Shown: piece after piece, positions 44,945 to 55,668 of the stretch | How the letters are laid out: every line of letters starts with the position of its first letter | How positions within the stretch are numbered: the stretch's first letter is position 1 | NCBI GenBank assembly: GCA_032164245.1 | Contig: JAVMKO010000006.1 | Location: forward strand, 263,001 to 327,000 | Length of the DNA stretch: 64,000 nucleotides | Reading direction: 5' to 3' | Origin: Sternotherus odoratus | Lineage: Eukaryota; Chordata; Testudines; Kinosternidae | Made by a program: the position numbers and the translations under genes | Notes under the pieces: model-generated | Told to the model about the DNA's origin: nothing | Database searches by the model: none | What the model saw: the letters and a program-made list of their open reading frames with translations, nothing else

Positions 44945-45325
44945 AGAATAAAAAACAGCCATACTGGGTCAGAACAATTGGTGTCAGTGCAAGGTGTCCC
45001 AGTGGGAATGAACACAACAGGGCAATTATTGAGTGATCCGCCCTGTTGTCCAGTCCCAGTTTCAGACACTTGGAGGTTTAAGGACATCCAGGGCACAATG
45101 CTGCATACCTGTCCATAGTGGATAATAGATGATCTAGCCTCTATGAACTTACCTAATTCTTTTTTTTTTTAACCAAGTTATTCTTTTAAACTTCACAACA
45201 TCCTCTGGCAATGAATTCTACAGGTCGTCTGTGCATTGCGTGAAGAAGTTCTTCCTTATGTTTATTTTAAGACCTGTGGCCTATTAATTTAATTTGGTGA
45301 CCCCCAGTGGTTGTTATGTTGATAT
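44945..45325 (-). mobile_element. CR1 3' end fragment (minus)
   Basis: The plus strand starts with the complement of the CR1 3' end (ACAGCCATACTGGGTCAGAA) and runs to the last ORF2 codons, with AACATCCTCTGGCAATGAAT and GAAGAAGTTCTTCC. It directly abuts the plus-strand CR1 piece that follows. Confidence 0.82.
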
Positions 45326-45640
45326 GAGCAAAGGCTGAAGGAAATGGGTGTGTTTAGTTTGGAATAGATGAGATTGAAGGGAGACATGATAGTGGCTGTC
45401 AAATACTTTCAAGGCTGCCATTAAAAAAAGATGTGAAAAGTTGTTCTCTTGTCACAGGGGCAGGACAAGACTCAATGGGTTCAAACTACATCATAGCTGA
45501 TTTAGATTAAATCTCATGAAAAACTTCCTAACTGTAAGAACAGTAGGACAATGGAACAGACGCCTAGGGAGGTCGTGGAAGATTTTTCACTGGAGGTTTT
45601 CAAAAGGAGGCTGGATAGCCACTTGTCTTAGATAGTTTAA
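45326..45640 (+). mobile_element. CR1 ORF2 end fragment (plus)
   Basis: The sense strand shows GAGCAAAGGCTGAAGGAAAT (the R-L-K-E type block), GGGAGACATGATAGTGGCTG and GGAGGCTGGATAGCCACTTG. These are standard late ORF2 words, degraded by stops. Its junction with the preceding minus copy is head-to-head. Confidence 0.8.
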
Positions 45641-45644
45641 ACCA

Positions 45645-45800
45645 TTGGTTCTCAAACTTTATTTTTCTGCGGACCACTTGAAAATTGATGAAGGTCTCAG
45701 CAGACCACTTACTGATCTTTCTAAATGTTGTTTGTACCATTAGCTAACTATTGTAAAGCACTTTGGATAAAAGTGCTGTATAAAATAATAATAAAAAACA
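45645..45800 (+). repeat. hAT MITE remnant (one end)
   Basis: Starts CATTGGTTCTCAAACTTTAT, close to the CAGTGGTTCTCAAAC termini of Charlie-type hAT elements. It continues with TGCGGACCACTTG. The other end is not recognisable; 45750-45795 looks like a SINE tail (TAAAGCACTTTGGATAAAAG). Confidence 0.5.
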
Positions 45801-46009
45801 TTTTTATTCTACTAATAAAACCAAACAACTCATATTTTAATATCAGTAATCTTACCTTTCTAACATGATGGATGTGCCCTCTTTCCCCTGCCATGCCCCC
45901 CCCCCCCCAGCTGGGGCTCAGAAGGAGGGGGTTTCTCCCCAGCAGTCACATCCCTGGAGCTGGGGAAAGTCGCCTCTACATCCCAAATTCCCCCCCAAAC
46001 CCTCTTCTC

Positions 46010-46690
46010 ATCCCTTAGCCTCCTCTTTTCCAAGATGAAGAGTCCTAGCCTCTTTAATCTCTCCTCATATGTGACCCATTCCAAACCCCAAATCATTTTA
46101 GCTGCCCTTCTTGGAGCCTTTTCTAATGCCAGTATATATTTTTTTTGAGATGAGGAGACCACATCTGTACGAAGGATTCAAGATGTGGGCGCACCATGGA
46201 TTTATATAAGGGCAATAAGATATTCTCGGTCTTATTATCTCTCTCTTTTTAAAATGATTCCTAACATCCTGTTTGCTTTTTTGACTGCCGCTGCACACTA
46301 CATGGATGTCTTCGGAGAACTATCCACGATGACTCCAAGATCATTTCCCTGTTTAGCTGTAGGTAAATTAGCCCCCATCATATTGTATGTATAGTTGGGG
46401 TTATTTTTTCCAATGTGCATTACTTTACATTTATCCACATTAAATTTTATTTGCCATTTTATTCCCCAGTCACGTAGTTTAGTGAGATTTTTTTGAATTC
46501 TTCAGTCTGCTTTGGTCTTAACTATCTTGAGCAGCTTAGTATCATCTGCAAACTTTGCCACCTCACTGTTTACCCCTTTCTCCAGATCATTTATGAATAA
46601 GTTGAATAGGATTGGTCCTAGGACTGACCCTTGGGGAAGACCACTAGTTACCCCTCTCCATTCTGAGAATTTACCATTTATTCCTAATAC
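46010..46690 (-). mobile_element. CR1 LINE fragment (minus), left half of head-to-head pair
   Basis: On the minus strand it carries the post-RT block ([20 protein letters not shown]) and, further right, the RT block ([13 protein letters not shown] antisense ORF at 46512-46694, sense strand [10 protein letters not shown]). It is more diverged than the adjacent plus copy and overlaps it in ORF2 content. Confidence 0.87.
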
Positions 46691-46746
46691 CTAATCCTAT
46701 TCCCTAAAGATCTTTGGGTGAGCTAATGCTTAAACTAAACTAAACT

Positions 46747-47690
46747 AAGTGATTGGGCAACAAAATGGCAAATGAAATTTAATGTGGATAAATGTAAAGT
46801 AATGCACATTGGAAAAAATAACCCCAACTATACATACAATATGATGGGGGCTAATTTAGCTACAACCAATCAGGAAAAAGACCTGGGAGTCATTGTGGAT
46901 AGTTCTCTGAAGGCATCCACACAGTGTGCAGCGGCAGTCAAAAAAGCAAACAGGATGTTAGGAATCATTAAAAAAGGGATAGAGAATAAGTCGGAGAATA
47001 TCTTATTGCCCTTATACGAATCCATGGTGCGCCCACATCTTGAATACTGCGTACAAATGTGGTCCCCTCATCTCAAAAAGGATATACTGGCACTAGAAAA
47101 GGTTCAGAGAAGGGCAACTAAAATGATTAGGGGTTTGGAACGGGTCCCATATGAAGAGAGATTAAAGAGGCTAGGACTTTTTAGCTTGGAAAAGAGGAGA
47201 CTAAGGGGGGATATGATAGAGGTATATAAAATTATGAGTTGTGTGGAGGAAGTAAATAAGGAAAAGTTATTTACTTGTTCCCAAAATAGAAGAACTAGGG
47301 GCCACTCAATGAAATTGGCGTGCAGCAGGTTTAAAACAAATAAAAGGAAGTTCTTCTTCACACAGCGCACAGTCAACCTGTGGAACTCCTTACCTGAGGA
47401 GGCTGTGAAGGCTAGGACTATAACAGGGTTTAAAAGAGAGCTGGATAAATTCATGGAGGCTAAGTCCATAAATGGCTATTAGTCGGGATGGGTAATGAAT
47501 GGTGTCCCTAGCCTCTGTCTGTCAGAGGGGGGTGATGGATGGCAGGAGAGAGATCGCTCGATCATACCTGTTAGGTTCACTCACTCCGGGGCACCTGGCA
47601 TTGGCCACTGTCGGTAGACAGGATGCTGGGCTAGATGGACCTTTGGTCTGACCCAGTATGGCCGTTCTTATGTTCTTATGTTCTTAAGGA
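46747..47690 (+). mobile_element. Young CR1 LINE, right half of head-to-head pair
   Basis: Starts at the KLSDWATKW block of ORF2 after a TAAACTAAACTAAAC short repeat, and runs to the complete 3' UTR and TTCTTATG tail. The 236-codon frame at 46772-47482 differs from the copy at 24885 by about two residues (LYESM for LYKSM, SCVEEV for SGVEEV). It contains no RT catalytic motif, only the thumb and C-terminal part. Confidence 0.94.
46772..47482 (+). CDS. CR1 ORF2 C-terminal fragment
   Basis: 236 codons open to the natural stop after KSINGY. It is the post-RT part of CR1 ORF2, with [33 protein letters not shown] and [20 protein letters not shown]. The ATG is an internal Met of ORF2, not a start. 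It lacks the YLDF and FADD catalytic motifs and the endonuclease, so it encodes no working enzyme. Confidence 0.85.
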   Translation: MKFNVDKCKVMHIGKNNPNYTYNMMGANLATTNQEKDLGVIVDSSLKASTQCAAAVKKANRMLGIIKKGIENKSENILLPLYESMVRPHLEYCVQMWSPHLKKDILALEKVQRRATKMIRGLERVPYEERLKRLGLFSLEKRRLRGDMIEVYKIMSCVEEVNKEKLFTCSQNRRTRGHSMKLACSRFKTNKRKFFFTQRTVNLWNSLPEEAVKARTITGFKRELDKFMEAKSINGY

Positions 47691-48082
47691 ACTGCAGTGG
47701 ACACCACAGTATTTGAGACACAGATAGCAGAAGGTGATTAATGTTCAACAAGATCACAAGCAAGTGTATTTTTCAGTTTATACAGAGAGATCCCCAGCAT
47801 CCTCATATAAAATGCCAAAGCCCTCATTACCAAGATAAATTGCTCATTAAGAGCACTATGATTATATCGCCATGAGTAATCGCCTGCATTTCCAGATCAT
47901 ATACACTAGATGGGGACAGGACTATTCTATTCCATTGGCTGTAGCTCATCACTGTACCAGTGTTATACCATGCTCATCACCATAGTATCTGAGCACCTTC
48001 AAGTAATGTATTATTAAGCCATGTGACTACACATCTGACAGGTTTGCTCTGTCATAGTTTCCCCAGAGGGAGACGACCATTC

Positions 48083-49850
48083 ATGGATACCAAGGCCAGA
48101 AAGGAACATGATCATCTAGTCTGACCTCCTGTATAATACAGGCCATAGCATTTCCCTGTAATAATTCCTAGATCAGATCTTTTAGGAAAGAATATCCAGT
48201 TTTGATTTTACAATGGTCAGTGATAGAGAGTCCAACACGACCCTTGCAAAATTGTTCCAGTGGTTAATTATGCTCACAGTTAAAAATATGCCTTATTCTG
48301 CTCTGAATTTGTCTAGCTGCAACTTCCAGTCATTGGATCATGTTAATCCCTTCTTTGCTAGATTGAAGAACCCATTATTAACAATTTGTTCTCCAAGAAG
48401 GTACCCATATACTGTAATCAAGTCACTCTTCACCTTCCTATTAAGCTAAACAGATAGACTCAAGGAGATCAGTCACTGTAAGACATATTTTAAATTCTTG
48501 AATCCTTCTTCTGGCTCTTCTCTGCACTCTCTCCAATTTATCCACATCCTCGAATTGTGGACACCAGAACTAGGTACAGGATTCCAGCAGTACTCATACC
48601 AGTGCCAAATAAATAGAGAGGTAAAATAACCTCTAGACTCTTATTTGAGAATCCCTGAGAATCCCATTCAAGGATTGTATATTGTTTCCTTACACCCAAT
48701 TTACCCAATTCAGTCACAAATTTAATTTAACACTTAACTGGGTGAATTTCATGCTGCGGCCACCATTTCAGAGGACATGTTTCCATGCTAATGATGCTCA
48801 TTTAAGAAAAAGTGTTATTTAAACACTTTGAGTGACCTGACCTCTTCACTATTTACAGCTTTTTGTGTCATCTGCAGATTTCATCAGTGATTATTCCAGG
48901 CCAATGATAAACATGATAAATAGCATTGTGCCAATAACATATCCCTGCGGGATCCCACTAGAAACACAACCAATTGATGCCCATTTGCAATTACATTTTG
49001 AGACTTATCAGTTAGCCATCTTTTAATAAGTTTTATATGTGCCATGGTAATTTTATATTCTTGTACATTTTTTAAATCAAAATTATGTGCGGTACCTAGT
49101 TCACATTACAAAACTCTATGTATATTACTTAATAAAAACAGCCACACTGGGTCCGACCAAAGGTCCATCTAGCCCAGTATCCTGTCTTCTGACAGTGGCC
49201 AAAGCCAGGTGTTCCAGAGGGAATGAAAAGAACAGGTAATCAAGGCATTCATTCCCTGTCACCCATTCCCAGCTTCTGGCAAACAGAATCTAGGGACACC
49301 ATCCCTGCCCATCCTGGCTAATAGCCATTGATGGACATGTCCTCCATGAATTTATCTAGTTCCTTTTTGAATCCTGTTCTAGTTTGGACCTTCACAACAT
49401 CCTCGGGCAAGGAGTTCCACTGGAGGAAAAAAATACTTCCTTTTGTTTGTCTTAAACCTGAAGCTTATTAATTCCATTTGGTGGCCCCTAGTTCTTGTGT
49501 TATATGAAGGAGTAAATAACACTTCCTTGTTTACTTTCTCCACACCAGTCATGATTTTATAGACCACTATCATATCCCCCCTTATTCGTCTATTTTCCAA
49601 GCTGAAAAGTCTGAGTCATATTAATCTCACCTCATATAACACTAATACCTTTATAAATGTGTAACCTCACAGGATATATATTCTAAAAGACTATATTGAT
49701 TACTGTTAATTACATTACCCTCATTTGATTTTTTATTAATTGGGCCCTATATCAACCACTCCATTAATTAGCCTGGGATTGATGTCAGACTGACAGGCCT
49801 ATAATTACCCAGATCATCCCATTTACTATTTAAAGTACAGGAACTCCTTC
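48083..49850 (-). mobile_element. Old CR1-clade LINE, split by a younger CR1
   Basis: Left part 48083-49130 starts ACCAAGGCCAGAAAGGAACA and runs through degraded thumb/RT text. It resumes at about 49640 (TTGATTACTGTTAATTACAT...GGGATTGATGTCAGACTGAC), paralleling 18890-19010 in the related old copy. A younger CR1 lies between. Confidence 0.78.
49133..49640 (-). mobile_element. Younger CR1 3' end nested in old CR1
   Basis: The plus strand starts AAAAACAGCCACACTGGGTC and has CCAAAGGTCCATCTAGCCCA and AAGGAGTTCCACTGGAGG. It ends near TTTTCCAAGCTGAAAAGTC. The minus frame 49600-49379 reads [20 protein letters not shown], the standard late ORF2 block. Confidence 0.85.
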
Positions 49851-49851
49851 C

Positions 49852-50110
49852 TTAAAGTCGTCCCGGTTAACATTGTTTCATTGTTAGTTGCTAAGCAATT
49901 AGGGAACATGCTCATTTAAACAGAGAAACAGACCCACATATTCAGCACTCTGAGACAGGGATACTCATACCTCCAACTCCTGGGGCTGGCGATGGGGCGA
50001 CAGACCAGGGTTCAGTGCAAGGCGAGCCCAGCCACCGTGGGTGTGCGAGGAGAAGTGGGCCGGTAGCAGCACCCTCCCACTTCACCTTGTGGGAACTCTC
50101 TCAAAGTGCA
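49852..50110. repeat. Possible DNA-transposon-like dispersed repeat
   Basis: Contains AAAGTCGTCCCGGTTAACAT and GGGAACATGCTCATTTAAAC, then a GC-richer part. Resemblance to reptile repeats with GGTTAAC-type words is only from memory. Termini not identified. Confidence 0.3.
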
Positions 50111-50722
50111 GCCGACTGCTTTGCTACAGATTTTTTTTCCAATTAAAATGAGGTATTATTGTTTTTTGAGAAACGTTATTATATGAACCTAGTTATTCCA
50201 CTTTTAAAATGTGAAGGTTTGGATTTTATTCTTTGGCCAAACAAATGGAGGTAATAAAGCTATTTCAAAACTGCATAAATAGAGCCAGTGACATGTTAAA
50301 AACTACCAGGATTGAAAATGGGAGAAAACATTTTTTTCTTGAATATATTTAAAATTGTCATTGTTTTCAAAAGAGGAAGGGACGGTAGGTAAAAGAGAGG
50401 GAATCACAGACAGGAGGTATATGAGTAAAAAAATTAGAGCCACATTACTATAATGTATATACAATATCACAGGGTTCACGAACATGGACAGCATATTCCC
50501 TTAACCTTTAATCAAACACATTATAAAATCCTCCTGCTAATGATTGGCTACAGATTTACTGATTTCTAGGACCAACCTGAGAACCTGCTAGGTTATTTTT
50601 CCTGCTATTTCTCCAGTATTTGAGGATTAGCCTGAGCAATCATGCCGCATTTTGATACCAGCAATTTCTGTGAATTTCTAATGCCTTGAGACTCTTTTCA
50701 GACTCTCTCAACCTTCTGTAGT
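50111..50722. other. Unassigned AT-rich DNA
   Basis: No gene or named repeat recognised. Confidence 0.4.
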
Positions 50723-50730
50723 CCTATGCG

Positions 50731-51230
50731 CAGGGCCGGCGACAGGGGGGTACAACGGGTAGAGCTGTACCGGGCCCCGGAGTTCAGGGGGGCCCCCTGA
50801 AGTCCAGGGACCAGTACACAGCTCTACTTGTAGTCGTCCCCCCTGGGCATCGCACCGCATTTCCCCGGCTGTGTCCGGCGCCGCGGCCGGCTGCCTCCCG
50901 AGCCCTTCAGCCGCTGGTCGTCCCGCGCCCCAGGAGCCGCCCCGAGGCACCCCCGGCTGCAGCGCTTCCCCCGCCCACCCGCATCAAGAGGGGGGTGGGG
51001 GGGAGGCCCCCCGCCCACCCAGCCCTTGGGAGGGGGGTGGGGGGGAGGCCCCCCGGCCCCACAGGATGCCAGCGGCTTCAGAGGACTGGCCGGGCGCGCC
51101 GCTCCCGAGGCACCCCCGGCTGCAGCGCTTCCCCCGCCCACCTGCAAGAGTCGGGCCAGCCCTTGGCGGGGATGGGGGGCCCCCCAAATGCTCAGAGTAG
51201 GGGGCCCCAAAATTTCTGTCGCCGGCCCTG
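50731..51230. mobile_element. hAT MITE (500 bp), perfect TIRs and 8-bp target duplication
   Basis: Perfect 15-base terminal inverted repeats CAGGGCCGGCGACAG. Perfect 8-bp target duplications CCTATGCG (50723-50730 and 51231-51238). The interior is extremely GC-rich and CpG-dense. It holds a direct repeat (GAGGCACCCCCGGCTGCAGC and on) at about 50943 and 51106. Perfect duplications and retained CpGs suggest recent insertion. No transposase; overlapping ORFs in all frames are compositional. Confidence 0.93.
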
Positions 51231-51239
51231 CCTATGCGG

Positions 51240-53690
51240 TAATTAGAACCACTCCTAATGTTGATCCTATCAAGACTTTAATTAAATTGAAAAAAATAGC
51301 ACAGACATTTGCTACAACTGCTGAGTGCCCAGCCTAACTTGGGCATGTGGGTGAGGACAGCAGAGAGAAAAGGCAGCTTTCACCAGTGATGGGCTTTCCC
51401 ATGCCTGGGGGTGCCCTGGGATCATTTACAACAGCTTCAGAGCATGATTCCTACTGTGCTGGTTGCTAGTTGCCCCAGGGGACTCCTAGCTGGCAGAGGT
51501 TGTTTGGGTGCAGGGAAGCCCCAGCCATGATACCATTCCCAGTGCCCTGGGCATAGGAGCCACAAGGCCACCCTGGAACACTGCTATGCCCTGGTGCCCC
51601 TTTGTGCCAATGGAAAAGTATAACACAGCCCCTTGCAGTGGATGTCCGGCCCTTTCCCATGAACAGCTGGTGAGTAAATTGTCCAAACAGATTTTGACGT
51701 TCCTAAGCTCAAATTTCTCCTCATTTCCTCTCTCAGTATCAGCAGTTTAATAAGTTCAGCCCTTCTCTTTGCTACTAGCATCATCCGGCTTGATAGGCTT
51801 TTACCAAGGCTGTTTCAATGAAACACAAGAGTGAGGACAAGAGAGGGATATTTTGGGTTGTTCTAAGCAACCCATGATCAGTATTTGCATAACATGGCCC
51901 CAGACACTTTGAACAGGATGCACATAACAATCCTGAATAAAAGGAGTAATATAGGTAGCGGGTCACAGTATCAGTGTCTAATTGGTGATTAGTTTCCAAG
52001 TCCATCTTTCTTCACTGACATTCATCACAAAAGCCTTCACTGAACACTGGGCTGGAAACCTGGGCACTGCATAAAGCAACACCAGTAACCCACTCTGGCT
52101 GCATTCACAGAGAAGATCCAGGAGGACGTTAGGGAAATCCAGGTGGAGTTCTTGCCATGTTTTTATTATTTCCATAAACGCGCTGTTCCTACAAGCCTGC
52201 AGATGTAGCCTCGGCACATGCTACGTAGGGGCTGCACGGCCGGGAGTCAAGTGCCTGTTGTCCATTAGCTGCCAGGCACCCACAATTCCTCTTGAAGGCA
52301 ACAAGACTAGCAGGTGCAGAGCACCTGACAGTGTCAGACCCTAAATACAAGGAGCAACAGGAACCTGTTTAGCTACAGCCCAAACCAGATCCACTGTGGG
52401 ATCTGCAGGACATTGATTGGCACATCCTGAAAAGGGCTGGTTAACTGGTTATTCCAAAAGTCTGACTCCAGTCAAGGTCTCCCCATGAGGTTAGTGTCTA
52501 TGGAATCCAAACATTGCCCTGTTCATGAGCCGACATAGCACATTTGTAATAATAAATTCAATAAATAAATCTAGGAAGAGAACTCGAGGGGGCCCAGAGA
52601 AGCATTGTGGCCGATAAGAAAGTCCCTGTTTCTACAGAACCATCCCCCGTCCCCTGAAATGTGAGATTTCAAGCAAAAACAGAAAGGCAAATATAGACAT
52701 TGGACTATTAAATGTTGAGGTTGCAACATCCAAAGGTTTCTGGTGTTCGGATCTGTGTGAATCTCTAACCAGCCTCCAGGCAGGGTTACCCACCATCAGT
52801 TTATCAAAGATGATACGTCTGTAGATCCCCCCTCTCCCTAAACCTTTGTTTTAGGTACCGAGTTTTAGATTACTGAGGTAATCTATTGTTCCAGACACAT
52901 GAAAATGCCTTGGTCAGGTAAATAGATGGCAAAGTGACAGGCACTTTAGATAGAGAAGTGCACCATGGATTTGGGATTTGTTTCTCCTCTGTATCTATGC
53001 GAGTGTTTACGACAGCTGTTCTGAGTGACAAGGATCAACAATTATATTGAAAACAAAGGGAGCAGCCAGGCCTCAGGACTGCACAGCCTAGCACCAACAT
53101 GCTGGCCCTCTCAGCTTCATGACACTGGCTGCAGATTGCTAGTGACCAAATAGACCCACCAGCTCCAAAAGGTATCCAGTTCAGAGTGAGCAATTGCCCA
53201 GTCTACCAAAACCAGCATCCCTATTGCACACTCCTTGGCAGTCTCAGCAGGATAGCCAAGGAATTGTTGGGCATTAAGTCTGAGGTCCTGGTTTTCAAAG
53301 ATATTGGGGGCCTAAGGTTGCAGATGGGATTTTCGGAAGCACCAAAGGCCCTCCTGAGTATCTAGAGGGAACCTGAGCTGTGTCACTCACACTCATTGCC
53401 AGGTTTGTTTGTGTGCATGCTGGTCCAGCACCATGGAGACTCTCAGTAAATTCTATAACCTGCCACCATTTGGCTGGAAAATGGGGAAAATGTTGGAAAT
53501 TTCTCACCATTTCCCCCTCTTTTTGATCCAAATCTCAACAAAAATTCTCATAAAAGTTTGAAAACTGATCAGCTTAACTGACCATTACATGTTTTACATC
53601 CTGAAGACTCTGCACAGGACCAACTGAGTTCAGCCAGGGTGTAGGTCAGGAGGTCAGTTTAAGTCACATGACAAGAGGTACAGTAGTGTG
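51240..53690. other. Unassigned DNA, about 2.4 kb
   Basis: No gene or named repeat. Short diffuse-repeat-like words occur near 53290-53360 (GGTTTTCAAAGATATTGGGG). ORFs up to 80 codons lack domains. Confidence 0.4.
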
Positions 53691-53693
53691 TGC

Positions 53694-53713
53694 CAATAAT
53701 AATAATAATAATG
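53694..53713 (+). repeat. (AAT)n microsatellite
   Basis: About six AAT units (AATAATAATAATAATAAT). Short and simple. Confidence 0.85.
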
Positions 53714-54009
53714 ATTGTGAACTGTGTTGACTTACACCTTCATTTGGCTCCTCGGGGTGTAGTTTACAACAGTCCAGGCACTTCCTCACTCACCCCTTGG
53801 TCAGTGTGTGTAGATGAGAAGGAATCAGTGACAGGGAATACATATGACCTATCATTATGACAGGGAGACTGGGTCACGTTTCTCCCTTCAGTCTAGGGCA
53901 CAGGCACCGTCAGATAGGTGGTCTTGCACGATCCACTCTTTGTATAGTCAAGAGAACTTTGAGACCAGAACTGCCACCTTTCATGAGCATTGTAGCATTT
54001 TTTTTTAAA

Positions 54010-54071
54010 CAAAGCAGTTGTATTGTAACTTTTCTGATGCCATTGTTTGGCACCAATGTAGGAAACTCTCA
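54010..54071 (+). repeat. 62-bp direct repeat, copy A
   Basis: CAAAGCAGTTGTATTGTAAC to AGGAAACTCTCA. It reappears at 54793-54854 with about four substitutions. Flanks outside the 62 bases differ. Not a family that I recognise. Confidence 0.75.
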
Positions 54072-54792
54072 ACATCTAAAGAAGAAAACTAATGATTCTC
54101 TTATAGTTCATCATGCATCATAGGACAGAACAGAGTTCTCACTGATCCCAGTTGTTTTCATGTCTAAACTACATTTACAGTTGTTAACTCTATGCATATT
54201 TAACTTTAACATTTGCTCACAGAAGTGTACAAGGATAATCCTAGCTTTACAGTTGTCTAGGAGATAATCCTACCATAGAGAAATGTGCAGGTGTTAATAC
54301 CCAGAAAATACAACAACAAACTTCTAGGAGAGTAAACAGATCAGCAAGTTTAAAACCTTTGTGACAATATAGTGAGGTATTAAGAAGCTGGAAATTCCAG
54401 TCTGACTTTTAAATTGAAATGCTCTAGCAATCTAAGTGTAAATAAACTCTAATTTTTAAACTTGTGATTGCAGAGAGCATATCCATTAGAAAGCATTTGT
54501 ATGGGGAAACTGAAAGTGCCTTTCCTGTTTGATATGGTTTAAAAGTACTTTGATATTCGGCCATACAATTTATATTACAGAAAATTCAAAGCAAAGAATA
54601 CAAAAACTGCCACGGTGCTGTATCTTATAGCACTGTTTAGAAGAGAACAGCTCCAAAACAACCCTAATTAAATATGATTTAATCTCTGAGACACATCACC
54701 TTCAATAATTGTCTATGCCCCTAAAGCCAAAATGCAAGTAAAAACGGTTTCTTCCTGCTCATTCCATCACACACAGCAATGCCTGCAGATAG

Positions 54793-54854
54793 CAAAGCAG
54801 TTGCATTGTAACTTTTCTGATGCTATTGTTTGTCACCAAGGTAGGAAACTCTCA
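54793..54854 (+). repeat. 62-bp direct repeat, copy B
   Basis: Second copy of 54010-54071, 783 bases downstream and in the same orientation. The spacing and lack of shared flanks argue against simple tandem duplication. Confidence 0.75.
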
Positions 54855-54859
54855 TGACA

Positions 54860-55178
54860 GATTCTACAGCATAGCCTGGAAGTGAGGAACTCTTCTGCTG
54901 ACTCGGGTGCCACGTGCCAGCACCCTTCCTAGAAATGCAGAGATTTACCAGATCTAGTTGGTCTTATTAGCTCTGTTGATTGATTGTCCAGTCAAATGCT
55001 TGACCACAGTTTGGTTCATACTCATGAAACCAACTAACCAATGTCAATCAGGTTTATTAAGATGACCCAGGAGAAAGGTTCTGATAGCAGCCTTGGAAGA
55101 ACAGTCCCATGCAGCGATGCTACACCTCACAGAAGGTGTGCTCACCAAAGTTACACCCCTCAAGTCACCTTTTTATAC
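54860..55178 (-). repeat. Possible old LTR remnant flanking the second SCAN-Gag element
   Basis: The text GGTTTATTAAGATGACCCAG, AAGAACAGTCCCATGCAGCG and CACAGAAGGTGTGCTCACCA before 55178, and CCTACATGTTCCCCAGTAAG after 57787, may be one interrupted old LTR in minus orientation. This rests on resemblance only; ends were not found. Confidence 0.3.
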
Positions 55179-55615
55179 TGTGGCAGGGTGCTGGCCAAGA
55201 GTGCCTGAGCCAGCCCTGCGGGCCCTTTAAGAGGGAGCAGAAGCCTGCAAACCTCCCTTGCAGAGAAGGCTAATTAGCCACCTGGGCTGCAAAGGGCTCA
55301 GGTTTGATGAGTGGCACCTGGCAGCCTCCTGAGGGGGATAAAAGGCCTGCCAGGAAGCAAGCCCAGTGTGGTGGGGATGGTATAGAGTGTGGTGTGGTTT
55401 AAGTGATTCAGAGCTGTGGGTTTGAGCTATTCAAGAGTTGCAAACTGTAAGCTGGAGTATACAGAGTCTGTGGAGCTGTGAGTTGTATACTGAAGGACTG
55501 GACAAGCTGTATGTATTGGTGGTGGGGCCTGCACTGTGAATAAAGAGCACTGTTGGGAGCAAAGAAGGGTTTCCTGCCTGTGTTCCTGAGAGGGGTGAGA
55601 GAGCGATCTGCCACA
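55179..55615 (+). repeat. 5' LTR of SCAN-Gag element copy 2
   Basis: 437 bp, closely related to the copy 1 LTRs. It carries a variant block AAAGGGCTCAGGTTTGATGA, which identifies a subfamily shared with its own 3' LTR. GATAAAAGG replaces the TATA word, and AATAAAG is retained. Confidence 0.92.
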
Positions 55616-55617
55616 TA

Positions 55618-55635
55618 TGGTGTCAGAGGTGGGAT
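55618..55635 (+). promoter_or_regulatory. Primer-binding site, tRNA-Leu type, copy 2
   Basis: TGGTGTCAGAGGTGGGAT, identical to the copy 1 site, two bases after the 5' LTR. Confidence 0.8.
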
Positions 55636-55668
55636 CGCTACACCAGCAATCCAACTGGTGGCCCTGAG

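Noticed and set aside
46010..47690. Twin-priming inversion of a single CR1
   Set aside because: The two halves overlap in ORF2 content and differ clearly in age, so they are separate insertions.
50708..51337. Overlapping Pro/Gly-rich ORFs up to 128 codons
   Set aside because: They lie inside the 500-bp hAT MITE and reflect its GC content; no homology seen.
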